Origin: an uncultured Clostridium sp.
Lineage (GTDB): Bacteria; Bacillota; Clostridia; TANB77; CAG-508
Length of the DNA stretch: 64,000 nucleotides
Direction of reading: 5' to 3'
Assembly (NCBI GenBank): GCA_947647595.1
Contig: CANSKZ010000001.1
Coordinates: 262,912 to 326,911, forward strand
The notes beneath the pieces were generated by a model. The model was not told where the DNA came from and searched no databases. It saw nothing but the letters and a program-made list of their open reading frames with translations. This document shows, in pieces, positions 56,079 to 64,000 of the stretch; the stretch's first letter is position 1; each line of letters starts with the position of its first letter. The position numbers and the translations under genes are program-made.

Positions 56079-56105
56079 ATTTTATTCCTTCCTTTTACAA
56101 TAATA

Positions 56106-56135
56106 GAGGCACGGTGCATCCGTGCCCTTATTTTT
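56106..56135 (-). other. Intergenic hairpin between pflB and pflA
   Basis: On the minus strand GGCACGG pairs with CCGTGCC across a short loop without a T-run. It may stabilise the pflB part of the transcript or set the pflB:pflA ratio. Confidence 0.4.
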
Positions 56136-58370
56136 TTATATTGATTCATGAATCGTTCGATTGATGACATCTAATTGTTGTTCACGTGTTAATTTTGTAA
56201 AGGTTACAGCATATCCTGAAACACGAATCGTAAGTTGAGGATATTGTTCTGGATGTTCCATTGCATCTTCTAATAAACTTCGATTGAAAACATTTACATT
56301 AATGTGATGACTGTGTTGCACAAAATAGCCATCTAATAAAGAAACTAAATTATTTACACGAGTTTGTTCATCTTTTCCTAACGCATTTGGGGTAATGGCA
56401 AAAGTATAGGAAATTCCATCTTCAGCGTGTTTATAAGGTAATTTTGCAATCGTATTTAAGACAGCAATCGCACCATTGGTATCACGACCATGAATTGGAT
56501 TAGCACCTGGTCCAAATGGGCTACCAGCTGTTCTTCCGTCAGGTGTGCTTCCAGTTGCTTTTCCATAAACAACATTAGAAGTAATGGTTAAAATCGACAT
56601 CGTTGGTTTTGAATTACGATAAGTTTTTTGAGAGCGCAATTTTGCCATAAATTTTTTCACGATTTCAACCGCAATGGTATCAACTTTTTCATCATCATTT
56701 CCATATTTTGGAAAATCACCTTCGATTTTGTAATCAACTGCTAAACCAGCATCATTACGAATGACTTTTACTTTGGCGTATTTCATAGCTGAGAAAGAAT
56801 CAGCAACGATTGAAAGTCCCGCAATTCCACAAGCCATTGTACGAAGAATTTCACGGTCATGAAGGGACATAGCTAAACTTTCATAGCAGTATTTATCATG
56901 CATATAATGAATAATGTTTAAAGCTTTGATATAGGTTTCAGCGACCCAATCCATCATTTGGTCGAATTTTTCCCATACTTCATCATAATCTAAATATTCA
57001 GAAGTAACTGGCTCGAATTTGGAAGTAATTTGTTTGCCAGAGATTTCATCACGTCCACCATTGATAGCGTATAATAAAGTTTTGGCAAGATTAGCACGGG
57101 CACCAAAGAATTGCATTTGTTTACCAATACGCATAGCAGAAACACAACATGCGATGCCATAATCGTCACCCCAATATTCACGCATTAAATCATCATTTTC
57201 ATATTGGATAGAGCTGGTATCAATGGATAATTTTGAGGTGTAATCTTTAAATCCTTTTGGTAAAGAGCACGACCAAAGCACGGTTAAATTTGGTTCTGGT
57301 GCAGGTCCTAGTGTTTCTAGTGTGTGTAACATTCTGAAAGAATTTTTCGTAACGAGTGTACGACCGTCAATTCCCATTCCACCAATACTTTCGGTTACCC
57401 AAACTGGGTCACCACTAAATAATTCATCATATTCAGGTGTACGTAAAAAACGCACCATACGTAATTTCATGACAAAGTGATCCATGATTTCTTGTGCTTG
57501 TTCTTCGGTTAAAACGTTGTTTTTTAAATCTCTTTCGAAGTAAATATCTAAGAAAGTAGAAGTACGTCCTAAACTCATTGCAGCACCATTTTGTTCTTTG
57601 GTTGTACCAAGGTAAGCAAAATATAACCATTGTACAGCTTCTTTTGCGTTGGAAGCTGGGTTTGAAATATCGAATCCATATTTTTGTGCCATGATTTTTA
57701 AATCTTCTAATGCTTTGATTTGGTCAAAAATTTCTTCACGTTCGCGAATAATATCTGTCGTAAAATCTGTCGAAACAGCGTTTTGTAATTCTTGTTTTTT
57801 CTCATCAATTAAAGCATTGACACCGTAAAGCGCAACACGACGATAATCTCCAATGATACGTCCACGTCCATAACCGTCTGGTAAACCAGTGATTAAGTGA
57901 GAGCTACGTGCAGCACGAATATCTGGTGTATAAGCTGTGAAAACACCATCATTGTGACTACGACGATAGTTGTGATAAATGTCTTCTAATTTGTCGGATA
58001 CTTGTGTATCATAAGCAGCACAAGATTTTTCCACAATTCGAATTCCACCATTTGGCATGATGGCTCTTTTGAGTGGTTTTTCTGTTTGAAGTCCTACAAT
58101 TTGTTCTAATTCTTGATTGATATAGCCTGCTTCATGGCTGGTTATAGTAGATGCAATATCATTTGAAATTTCTAAAACACCACCATTGTCTTTTTCTTTT
58201 TTATATAATTCTAAAACGATATTCCACAAATTACGAGTTCTTTCGGTTGCGTTTGCAAGAAAAGAGCTATCACCTTCATAAGGAGTGTAGTTTGTTTGAA
58301 TAAAATTTCTGACATTAATTTCCTGTGTCCAATCGCCTTCATTAAAATTATTCCATTCCTTAAATTTCAT
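56136..58370 (-). CDS. pflB: Formate C-acetyltransferase (pyruvate formate-lyase)
   Basis: 744 aa glycyl-radical enzyme that converts pyruvate and CoA to acetyl-CoA and formate. Active-site cysteine pair in [13 protein letters not shown] (about residue 410) and glycyl-radical loop RVSGYAV near the C-terminus (about residue 720). Full length. TAGGAGG precedes the ATG. Supports an anaerobic fermentative life. Confidence 0.97.
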   Translation of the reverse strand: MKFKEWNNFNEGDWTQEINVRNFIQTNYTPYEGDSSFLANATERTRNLWNIVLELYKKEKDNGGVLEISNDIASTITSHEAGYINQELEQIVGLQTEKPLKRAIMPNGGIRIVEKSCAAYDTQVSDKLEDIYHNYRRSHNDGVFTAYTPDIRAARSSHLITGLPDGYGRGRIIGDYRRVALYGVNALIDEKKQELQNAVSTDFTTDIIREREEIFDQIKALEDLKIMAQKYGFDISNPASNAKEAVQWLYFAYLGTTKEQNGAAMSLGRTSTFLDIYFERDLKNNVLTEEQAQEIMDHFVMKLRMVRFLRTPEYDELFSGDPVWVTESIGGMGIDGRTLVTKNSFRMLHTLETLGPAPEPNLTVLWSCSLPKGFKDYTSKLSIDTSSIQYENDDLMREYWGDDYGIACCVSAMRIGKQMQFFGARANLAKTLLYAINGGRDEISGKQITSKFEPVTSEYLDYDEVWEKFDQMMDWVAETYIKALNIIHYMHDKYCYESLAMSLHDREILRTMACGIAGLSIVADSFSAMKYAKVKVIRNDAGLAVDYKIEGDFPKYGNDDEKVDTIAVEIVKKFMAKLRSQKTYRNSKPTMSILTITSNVVYGKATGSTPDGRTAGSPFGPGANPIHGRDTNGAIAVLNTIAKLPYKHAEDGISYTFAITPNALGKDEQTRVNNLVSLLDGYFVQHSHHINVNVFNRSLLEDAMEHPEQYPQLTIRVSGYAVTFTKLTREQQLDVINRTIHESI

Positions 58371-58430
58371 TTTAATTTCCTCCTAACATTAGTTTTTCCT
58401 TAAATAAATTTATTATTACTTGAAAATCTT

Positions 58431-58459
58431 ATCATAAAATTAAAAATATAACAAGTCAA
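58431..58459 (-). promoter_or_regulatory. pflB promoter
   Basis: On the minus strand TTGACT (58459-58454), 17 bp, TATGAT (58436-58431). Confidence 0.6.
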
Positions 58460-58605
58460 AAAATGTAAAATTTATGTGAAAATTTGAAAGAAAGTTCTAT
58501 TAATAAAATATTCGGAAAATAATAGGGAAGTTACTAGGATAAAGTAAGCGTTTTATTTGGAATAAATTGATTTAAGATATTTTTAAAAAAGAAATATTGA
58601 ATTGC

Positions 58606-58634
58606 TTGACAAAATAAGAAATTAGAGTTACAAT
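58606..58634 (+). promoter_or_regulatory. Promoter of type I antitoxin RNA 3
   Basis: TTGACA at 58606-58611, 17 bp, TACAAT at 58629-58634. Confidence 0.75.
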
Positions 58635-58640
58635 AAAAAT

Positions 58641-58720
58641 GCAAAGAGATTTCGAATTTGCAAAATTAAGTTTGAATTAAAAAAATCAGGATAACCAGTG
58701 CGAGGTTATCCTGATTTTTT
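58641..58720 (+). ncRNA. Predicted type I antitoxin RNA 3
   Basis: About 80 nt, ending at the shared hairpin AAAAATCAGGATAACC (58681-58696) / GGTTATCCTGATTTTT (58704-58719). It carries GATTTCGAATTT (58648-58659) and TTAAGTTTGAATT (58666-58678). Both recur in the same order over the toxin 5' codons (58826-58837 and 58840-58852). Confidence 0.72.
58681..58719. terminator. Shared bidirectional terminator, type I locus 3
   Basis: A 16-bp perfect stem (AAAAATCAGGATAACC with its complement), 7-nt loop, A/T runs on both sides. Confidence 0.9.
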
Positions 58721-58859
58721 ATTTTTCTAAAAATTCTAAGATTTTTAGAATCAACTTCAATTTTATGATTTCTAACAAAAGCTGTAAAAGATTGAATGAG
58801 TTTTCTTTTGTTTTTTCACTAGGTTGATTTCGAATTTCTTTAAGTTTGAATTTTTTCAT
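58719..58859 (-). CDS. Predicted type I toxin peptide 3
   Basis: 46 aa from the ATG at 58859-58857, with AAAGGAGG 11 bp upstream. A second, farther site GAAAGGAGGTGATG could start a 61-aa version. Basic/polar start (MKKFKLKEIRNQPSEKTKE), then a leucine-isoleucine helix LLQLLLEIIKLKLILKILEF. EIIKL recurs in peptide 1. Minus promoter at 59020-58992. Confidence 0.7.
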   Translation of the reverse strand: MKKFKLKEIRNQPSEKTKENSFNLLQLLLEIIKLKLILKILEFLEK

Positions 58860-58991
58860 ATGTAAAATGTCCTCCTTTCTTACAAAACTAAAAAGCTGCA
58901 TCACCTCCTTTCAGGGGCAAAATGTATAAGAAAGTTTTTATTTTGGAAAAAGTTTTTAAGAATTTAAAAACTTTAAGAATAAATTAAAAAT

Positions 58992-59020
58992 AGTATATTC
59001 CATTTTGGAAAAAAATGCAA
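58992..59020 (-). promoter_or_regulatory. Toxin 3 promoter
   Basis: On the minus strand TTGCAT (59020-59015), 17 bp, TATACT (58997-58992). Confidence 0.65.
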
Positions 59021-59154
59021 TGGATAAAATAGAAAAAACAAAAAATTTCTCAATCATCTTTTCAAATGGATAATAGATATGATAAAATAAATAACAAAAA
59101 AATCTTGTAAAAATCTAAAAAGAAAGATATAATCAAAATCAAAAGGAGAAAAAT

Positions 59155-59853
59155 ATGAAAGTACTAAAGACATTGATTTTTTTATTCATGATTGTGATGA
59201 GCATTGTAGTAGGAATGGTTGTAAAAGATGGCTATGATATTTATAAAAATGCAATTGAGCAGATAAGTTTGGAAGAAAAAGTGGCGGAAATAAAGAAAAA
59301 TGAAAATTATGCAACTTATGAAGAATTGCCACAAGACTACATAAATGCAGTTTTAGCAGTAGAAGACAAACGCTTTTTTAAACATGATGGTGTGGATTTA
59401 ATTAGCATTTCGCGTGCTGTTTTTATTGATATTAAAGAAATGTCTTTTCGTGAAGGGGGAAGTACTATCACTCAGCAATTAGCAAAGAATGTATATTTTA
59501 CACAAGAAAAGAAAATGACAAGAAAAATTGCAGAAGTTTTTATGGCATTTGAAATGGAGAAATATCTTTCAAAAGAAGAGATATTTGAATTGTATGTCAA
59601 TACTTCGTATTTTGGAGACGGCTATTACTGCGTAAAAGATGCTTCGGAAGGATATTTTGATAAAGTGCCTTCCGAAATGAATTTGTATGAATGTACTTTA
59701 CTTGCTGGAATTCCAAATGCACCTTCGGTTTATGCACCAACTAAAAATCCAGAATTGGCAAGACAACGACAAGGACAAGTTGTTCGAAAAATGATAAAAC
59801 AAGGATTTTTGACAGAAGAGGAAGCAGGTAAAATTATCTTGGTAAGCGAATAA
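59155..59853 (+). CDS. Monofunctional peptidoglycan glycosyltransferase (GT51)
   Basis: 232 aa. One membrane helix (5-25), then a GT51 domain: AVEDKRFFKHDGVD with the catalytic Glu, GGSTITQQLAKN, RKIAEVFMAFEMEKYLSKEEIFELYVN and AGIPNAPS. No transpeptidase domain. It polymerises lipid II into glycan strands. AAAGGAG precedes ATG. Confidence 0.93.
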   Translation: MKVLKTLIFLFMIVMSIVVGMVVKDGYDIYKNAIEQISLEEKVAEIKKNENYATYEELPQDYINAVLAVEDKRFFKHDGVDLISISRAVFIDIKEMSFREGGSTITQQLAKNVYFTQEKKMTRKIAEVFMAFEMEKYLSKEEIFELYVNTSYFGDGYYCVKDASEGYFDKVPSEMNLYECTLLAGIPNAPSVYAPTKNPELARQRQGQVVRKMIKQGFLTEEEAGKIILVSE

Positions 59854-59894
59854 ATTACAAAAATGAAAATATATTGTAAAAGAGGTTTGAAAGT

Positions 59895-60872
59895 ATGTTA
59901 GATATTGTGTGGATTGTGATTGGATTTATTTTATTAGTAAAAGGGGCAGATTACTTGGTAGATGGCGCAAGTCATATTGCCAAAAGATTTCACATACCCG
60001 AAATTATTATTGGACTTACAATTGTTGCAGTAGGAACATCTATGCCAGAATTGGTAGTGAGTGTGACATCAGCATTGGAAGGACATTCAGACATTTCGGT
60101 AGGAAATATTATTGGTAGCAATATTGCCAATATGTTTTTAATTCTTGGAATTTGTTCCATTATGAAACCATTAGAATTTAAAAAACAAAGTCGATTGATT
60201 GAAAATCCATTGACTTTGGGATTGACCATTCTTTTATTTGTTTTATGTAATAATGGCAATTCTGAAAATGCACATTTGATTACAAAAAATGAAGGCATTT
60301 TGTTGTTAGGTTTATGTGTTTTATACATTATTTATAATATCATTATGGCGAAAAAAGGAGAGCGTTTTGATTTAGAAGAAGGGCAAGAATTGCCACAAGA
60401 AGATACAAATCCAACGAAAATTTTAAAAGCTATTTTTAATATTATTATCGGAATTGTTGGGTTGAAATTGGGTGGCGATTTGGTGGTAAATGGCTGTGTT
60501 GCGATTGCATCTTCATTTGGTATTAGTGAGGAATTGATTAGTTTAACGATTGTGGCAGTCAGCACCAGTTTGCCAGAATTGATAACTTCAATAACTGCGA
60601 CGCGTAAAGGCGAAACCGATATGGCAATTGGAAACATTTTAGGTTCGCAAATATTCAATATTTTACTAATTATTGGGACTTCAGCATTTTTGTGTCCAAT
60701 CAATTATGCAGTAAGTTATAATAAATATATGTTAGTTCTCATCATGGGAACGATGATGTTAAGCCTGTTTCCATTTGTGGGAACGAAAAATAAAATGACA
60801 AGAAGTAACGGGATTCCTTTTGTATTTATTTATGCGCTTTACATGGTGAGTCTTGTCATGTTTAATGGATAA
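59895..60872 (+). CDS. CaCA-family sodium/calcium exchanger-like protein
   Basis: 325 aa, about ten membrane helices in two halves. Alpha-repeats are clear: GTSMPELVVSVTSALEG...GNIIGSNIANM and STSLPELITSITATRKG...GNILGSQIFNI. Likely exports Ca2+ in exchange for Na+ or H+. Confidence 0.93.
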   Translation: MLDIVWIVIGFILLVKGADYLVDGASHIAKRFHIPEIIIGLTIVAVGTSMPELVVSVTSALEGHSDISVGNIIGSNIANMFLILGICSIMKPLEFKKQSRLIENPLTLGLTILLFVLCNNGNSENAHLITKNEGILLLGLCVLYIIYNIIMAKKGERFDLEEGQELPQEDTNPTKILKAIFNIIIGIVGLKLGGDLVVNGCVAIASSFGISEELISLTIVAVSTSLPELITSITATRKGETDMAIGNILGSQIFNILLIIGTSAFLCPINYAVSYNKYMLVLIMGTMMLSLFPFVGTKNKMTRSNGIPFVFIYALYMVSLVMFNG

Positions 60873-60875
60873 AGT

Positions 60876-61586
60876 TTAGGCAAAAAAATCATGGGAATTG
60901 CTTAGGTCATTATTTTCATAAAGGCTTAAATTATCTTGATTATCTAATGTGGCTAAAAAGATTTGTTCTGGTTTCTCGAATCCTTGAGAAACCAGTTGTT
61001 TTTGGAGCCACATTTCGTCATGTCCCACGTTTTTTAAATTTTCGTGAACAATTCGTCCATCCAAAATTAAATCAACTGTAATTGTAGCGGCATCTGGTGA
61101 AAGATTCAAATCCATTGGCGTAGCAGGACGAGTAGTGCTTTTGGGTAAAAAGCTGATTTTGCCGTTGGATTCTAAAATGGCAGTATCAATATCAGCAATA
61201 TTAAAATAGCCATTGCTTCTGCATTGCACAAGAAATTCATTCAAATCCAATTTAGCTGTTTTGAAATTTTTTCGATACAATTTTCCATTATTCAGCAAAA
61301 CCAAAGAATCGCCATAAATAAAACGTCTAGCTTTTAAAGATTTATTACAAGTCAACGAAATCGCGATTGCCACAATCGCATACACCACCATAGCCACAAG
61401 CGGTTGCATATAATCCGATTCCAAAGCAGTTGCCATTTCAGCAGCAATCGAACCAATCGTGATTCCAATAATATAATCAAACATACTAAGCTGTGACATC
61501 TCTTTATTTCCCATAAGCTTTGTCAAAACAAACAAAACAATTTCCGAAACCACCGACAAAACAACAACCTTCAAAATATCCTGCAT
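60876..61586 (-). CDS. YetF/DUF421 family membrane protein
   Basis: 236 aa from the ATG at 61586-61584 (GGAGG upstream); a longer reading into the GC-rich element has no ribosome site. Three membrane helices (about 5-80) are followed by the soluble DUF421 domain, with ARRFIYGDSLVLLNNGK and LDLNEFLVQCRSNGYFNIADI. In some spore formers members of this family (YetF/YrbG-like) are linked to spore germination; next to spoVA genes this is worth noting. Function otherwise unknown. Confidence 0.82.
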   Translation of the reverse strand: MQDILKVVVLSVVSEIVLFVLTKLMGNKEMSQLSMFDYIIGITIGSIAAEMATALESDYMQPLVAMVVYAIVAIAISLTCNKSLKARRFIYGDSLVLLNNGKLYRKNFKTAKLDLNEFLVQCRSNGYFNIADIDTAILESNGKISFLPKSTTRPATPMDLNLSPDAATITVDLILDGRIVHENLKNVGHDEMWLQKQLVSQGFEKPEQIFLATLDNQDNLSLYENNDLSNSHDFFA

Positions 61587-61614
61587 TCTCAAAATCCTCC
61601 TTCTATGTAAAACA

Positions 61615-61825
61615 AAACCATCCAAACTCCCACCAGTGAGGCTCTCGTGGGGACCGCTGAGCACTGTTTGCGAGGCACGAGCATTACAGTGCCAGTGGGA
61701 AGAGCCGAACGGAGCCACTTATTTCCTGCAAATAGAGTTTATTGGAGATTCTTAAGAACCATTTGTTGGTTCTTAAGCGGGAAAGGTGGTTTTAGGAGGA
61801 AAGGGCAGAGCCCTGTCCTCCTAGT
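61615..61825. repeat. GC-rich structured intergenic element
   Basis: The base composition is clearly higher in GC than anything nearby. It contains several hairpins: CTTAAGAACC/GGTTCTTAAG, AGGA-GGGC/GCCC-TCCT, and CACTGG/CCAGTG boxes. ORFs crossing it encode implausible Arg/Gly/Ser/Trp-rich peptides. It looks like a dispersed mobile intergenic repeat (RNA-structured) lying between yetF and spoVAE. A copy number search would confirm. Confidence 0.5.
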
Positions 61826-62194
61826 TTATTGTTTCTTTATTTTCGGTTTCGACACCAAAGAAGCAATATATCCAAAGAAAATTGCAGCTGCAATTCCGCC
61901 CGCAGTAGCTTTAATTCCACCAGTAAAAGCACCAAGCAATCCCATACTTTTCAATTCTTCAATCGCACCTTTAGAAAGCAAATTTCCGAATCCAGTTAAA
62001 GGAACGGTTGCGCCACATCCACCCCAATTAATTAGATATTTATACCAACCAAGTCCACCTAAAATCGCACCAACTGTCACATAAATAACTAAAATACGAG
62101 CAGGTGTTAATTTGGTTTTATCAATTAGAATTTGTCCAATGATACAAATAATACCACCTAAAATAAAAGCTTTTAATACCATCATCCAATCCAT
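61826..62194 (-). CDS. spoVAE: Stage V sporulation protein AE
   Basis: 122 aa, four membrane helices, with LKAFILGGIICIIGQILID, GGCGATVPLTGFGN and AFTGGIKATAGGIAAA as in SpoVAE. Part of the SpoVA channel that moves dipicolinate into the forespore and out on germination. AAAGGAG precedes the ATG. Confidence 0.93.
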   Translation of the reverse strand: MDWMMVLKAFILGGIICIIGQILIDKTKLTPARILVIYVTVGAILGGLGWYKYLINWGGCGATVPLTGFGNLLSKGAIEELKSMGLLGAFTGGIKATAGGIAAAIFFGYIASLVSKPKIKKQ

Positions 62195-62225
62195 TTGTTA
62201 TCTCCTTTCGTAAAAAATCTATTTT

Positions 62226-63254
62226 TTAAACTTTCAAATCAGTTGGAAAAACACTTTCGATTGCTACTGCATGAGCAATTCCTGGAATGCTTTCTCCTTG
62301 TTGAGAAGTTGTAGAATTCATCAATGCACCAGTTGGCATAAGAAGAATTTTTTTGTATTTTCCTTCTTTAAACATGTGTGTAATATAACCAGAAAATACG
62401 CTAGCACTACAACCACAACCCGAACCACCACTGTGTGTATCTTGCGTTTCTTTGTCAAAAATGAGTACACCACAGTCGTTATAATTAGCTTTAATATTGT
62501 AACCTTTTGTGTCCATTAAATCGACTAAAATATCTTTTCCAATGTGACCTAAATCGCCTGTGAAAATGGCATCATAATAACTTGGTTTTCTGCCAGTATC
62601 TTTGAAGTGACATAGTAAAGTGTCTTGCGCAGCACCTGCCATGGCAGCGCCCATGTTGTTGGCATCTTTAATTCCCATGTCAACAATTTTGCCGGGAGTG
62701 ATGGCTGTTACATAAGGACCTTCTCCGTCTTTAGAAAGAACGGCAGCACCACTACCAGTTACTGTCCATTGACTTGCTGGGGCACGTTGATTACCAAGTT
62801 CTAATGGAAAACGAAATTGTTTTTCAGCACTACAAAAATGGCTAGAAGCGGCACAAACAACATTGGTTGCAAAGTCACCATCAATGGTGATAGAACCTAA
62901 GGTTAAGGCTTCACCAAAAGTAGAGCAGGCACCAAATATTCCGAAAAAAGGAATATTGGATTCGCGTAAACCAAAAGAAGACGAGATGCATTGATTTAAT
63001 AAATCACCTGCAAAACAAAAGTCAATTTCGCTCGAAGCGATTTTTGATTTGGCAATTGCCATATTGACGGTTTCTTTGATAATTTTACTTTCTGCTTTTT
63101 CCCAACTATTTTCTCCCCAAAATTCGTCTTCTAAACATTGGTCAAAATATGGATTTAAAGGACCTTCTTTTTCTTTTGGACCAACAATGCAGGCAGTGGA
63201 TAAAATATTAACGGGTTTGGATAAAACGTAAGTTTGATTTCCCAATTTTTTCAT
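62226..63254 (-). CDS. spoVAD: Stage V sporulation protein AD
   Basis: 342 aa, thiolase-like fold. Visible blocks: FGIFGACSTFGEAL, CAASSHFCSAEKQFRFPLELGNQR, GDLGHIGKDILVD, GGSGCGCSASVFSGY. In Bacillus it binds dipicolinic acid. It lies between spoVAE and spoVAC. Confidence 0.95.
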   Translation of the reverse strand: MKKLGNQTYVLSKPVNILSTACIVGPKEKEGPLNPYFDQCLEDEFWGENSWEKAESKIIKETVNMAIAKSKIASSEIDFCFAGDLLNQCISSSFGLRESNIPFFGIFGACSTFGEALTLGSITIDGDFATNVVCAASSHFCSAEKQFRFPLELGNQRAPASQWTVTGSGAAVLSKDGEGPYVTAITPGKIVDMGIKDANNMGAAMAGAAQDTLLCHFKDTGRKPSYYDAIFTGDLGHIGKDILVDLMDTKGYNIKANYNDCGVLIFDKETQDTHSGGSGCGCSASVFSGYITHMFKEGKYKKILLMPTGALMNSTTSQQGESIPGIAHAVAIESVFPTDLKV

Positions 63255-63268
63255 GATAAATTTTCCTT

Positions 63269-63305
63269 TCTTTATTTATGTAGTAGCCGATGAAATCATC
63301 GACTT
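63269..63305 (-). other. Intergenic hairpin between spoVAC and spoVAD
   Basis: On the minus strand GTAGAAGTCGATG pairs with CATCGGCTACTAC. No T-run follows; possible RNA processing or stability hairpin within the spoVA operon. Confidence 0.4.
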
Positions 63306-63311
63306 CTACGC

Positions 63312-63776
63312 CTAAATTAATGTGATAGATTGTGTATTGAAAATCAAATAAATGATTCCAATAATGATACTGCTGGAAATTCCATAGACTAAAACAGGTC
63401 CAGCAACGGTAAACATTTTAGCACCAACGCCTAAAACATAGCCTTCGGATTTATATTCCATAGCAGGTGATACAATTGAATTGGCGAATCCTGTAATGGG
63501 AACGAGTGAACCTGCACCAGCAAATTTACCAATTTTATTGAATAAATTTAAGGCTGTCAAAAAGGCACTGATGAAAATAAGAATAATGGATACAATACTA
63601 TAAGAAATGGTTTCTTCGATTCCTCGTGTTTTGCAAATTTCAAATATGATTTGTCCAATAGCACAAATTAGTCCACCTACCCAAAAAGCATTGAAACAAT
63701 TTTTTAGAATGGGAGAATTGGGTGTTTTTTGGTCGACGTATTGCTGATATTCTTCTTTACTGTTAATTGGTTTCAT
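63312..63776 (-). CDS. spoVAC: Stage V sporulation protein AC
   Basis: 154 aa, four membrane helices with NCFNAFWVGGLICAIGQIIFE and GAGSLVPITGFANSIVSPAME, the SpoVAC signature. In Bacillus SpoVAC is a mechanosensitive component of the dipicolinate channel. First of the three spoVA genes visible here. Confidence 0.94.
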   Translation of the reverse strand: MKPINSKEEYQQYVDQKTPNSPILKNCFNAFWVGGLICAIGQIIFEICKTRGIEETISYSIVSIILIFISAFLTALNLFNKIGKFAGAGSLVPITGFANSIVSPAMEYKSEGYVLGVGAKMFTVAGPVLVYGISSSIIIGIIYLIFNTQSITLI

Positions 63777-63798
63777 GGTAACTCCTTTCGTAAAAGTT

Positions 63799-64000
63799 TT
63801 ACATATTGTCAGGATCTTCTTGAATTGGTTCTTGGAAAGGTTCTATTTTGAAAACGATGTCTAAATCGACCATATATTCTACAATTTTATTGCCAGAAAC
63901 GTTGGCATGTTGGTCTAAAACAGTGATTCGAGTTAAATTGTTTAATGTTTTAGAAGCTTCATCAACGGTTTTGACAATTGCATCCTTCCATGAAATGTTG
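63799..64000 (-). CDS. Dodecin-like protein, 5' truncated
   Basis: 66 residues are visible up to the stop; the start is outside the window. WKDAIVKTVDEASKTLNNL followed by NKIVEYMVDLDIVFKIE matches the dodecin fold (SWEDA..., KIVEYRV...), a flavin- or CoA-binding dodecameric storage protein. It lies just upstream of spoVAC on the same strand and could be co-expressed with it. The tail EPFQEPIQEDPDNM extends beyond typical dodecin. Confidence 0.8.
   Translation of the reverse strand, partial: NISWKDAIVKTVDEASKTLNNLTRITVLDQHANVSGNKIVEYMVDLDIVFKIEPFQEPIQEDPDNM

Noticed and set aside
61647..62084. Plus-strand ORF through the GC-rich element into the spoVAE antisense
   Set aside because: It has no ribosome site, Arg/Trp/Pro-rich implausible composition, and overlaps a clear spoVAE on the other strand.
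1..64000. CRISPR arrays, tRNA/rRNA genes, prophage or IS elements
   Set aside because: No regularly spaced repeats, cloverleaf-like sequences, transposase or phage structural genes were seen by eye.

Overview
The window is about 64 kb of very AT-rich DNA from a low-GC, endospore-forming Firmicute, most likely an uncultured anaerobic gut Clostridium. The evidence is Spo0E, PdaA, SpoVAC/AD/AE, LL-diaminopimelate aminotransferase, PflB/PflA, a T-box, an L20-type leader, full AGGAGG Shine-Dalgarno sequences and mostly AGA arginine codons. The species is not identifiable by eye. No rRNA, tRNA, CRISPR, transposase or prophage was seen.

Layout. 0-9 kb: HD-domain fragment, small membrane protein, DUF1113 protein, the M16 peptidase pair YmfF/YmfH, Lgt, a Spo0E-like peptide, PdaA and (minus) MurE. 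8.6-13.6 kb: a CxxCxG zinc protein, a tandem guanylate-kinase-like protein, Nudix, DapL, an orphan coiled-coil protein and an RBBP9-type hydrolase. 13.7-18.9 kb: rplM-rpsI (minus), a tandemly duplicated cluster of small membrane proteins, and infC-rpmI-rplT behind an L20-type leader. 18.9-30 kb: ComFC, a type I toxin-antitoxin locus, a KAP-like NTPase overlapping nfo, an LTA-synthase-like protein, an HExxH protein, a cohesin-like surface protein, rnc, an Elp3-like radical SAM protein and YitT. 30-40 kb: envelope proteins, then T-box-pheS, a HepT-MntA type VII toxin-antitoxin pair, a GNAT and pheT. 40-50 kb: glucosaminidase, a TadZ-like protein with AT-hooks, a GAF/degenerate-GGDEF protein, IreB, RuvX, a phosphoesterase and RNase J. 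50-64 kb: gltX, a second type I locus, DUF951, a DUF3298-like protein, YibE/F, pflA/pflB, a third type I locus, a monofunctional transglycosylase, a CaCA exchanger, YetF, SpoVAE/AD/AC and a dodecin fragment.

Most striking observation: seven conserved genes (pdaA, murE, an RBBP9-type hydrolase, an ltaS-like gene, an envelope gene, pheS, gltX) are each split by exactly one extra nucleotide. In every case it is a C directly before a GGA/GGT glycine codon, so the zero frame meets an in-frame CGG. Skipping that C restores a full-length, family-consistent protein. In my by-eye scan the other conserved genes have no in-frame CGG. CGG is otherwise in frame only nine times, in six small orphan ORFs. 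Either this lineage reads CGGA/CGGT by +1 frameshifting or four-base decoding, or an unusual artefact inserts C before GG.

Second main observation: three par/Fst-architecture type I toxin-antitoxin loci (about 19.8, 52.5 and 58.8 kb). Each has a 37-46 aa peptide with an extended Shine-Dalgarno, a convergent short RNA from a near-consensus promoter, a shared bidirectional terminator, and two direct repeats that make the RNA complementary to the toxin leader and start region.
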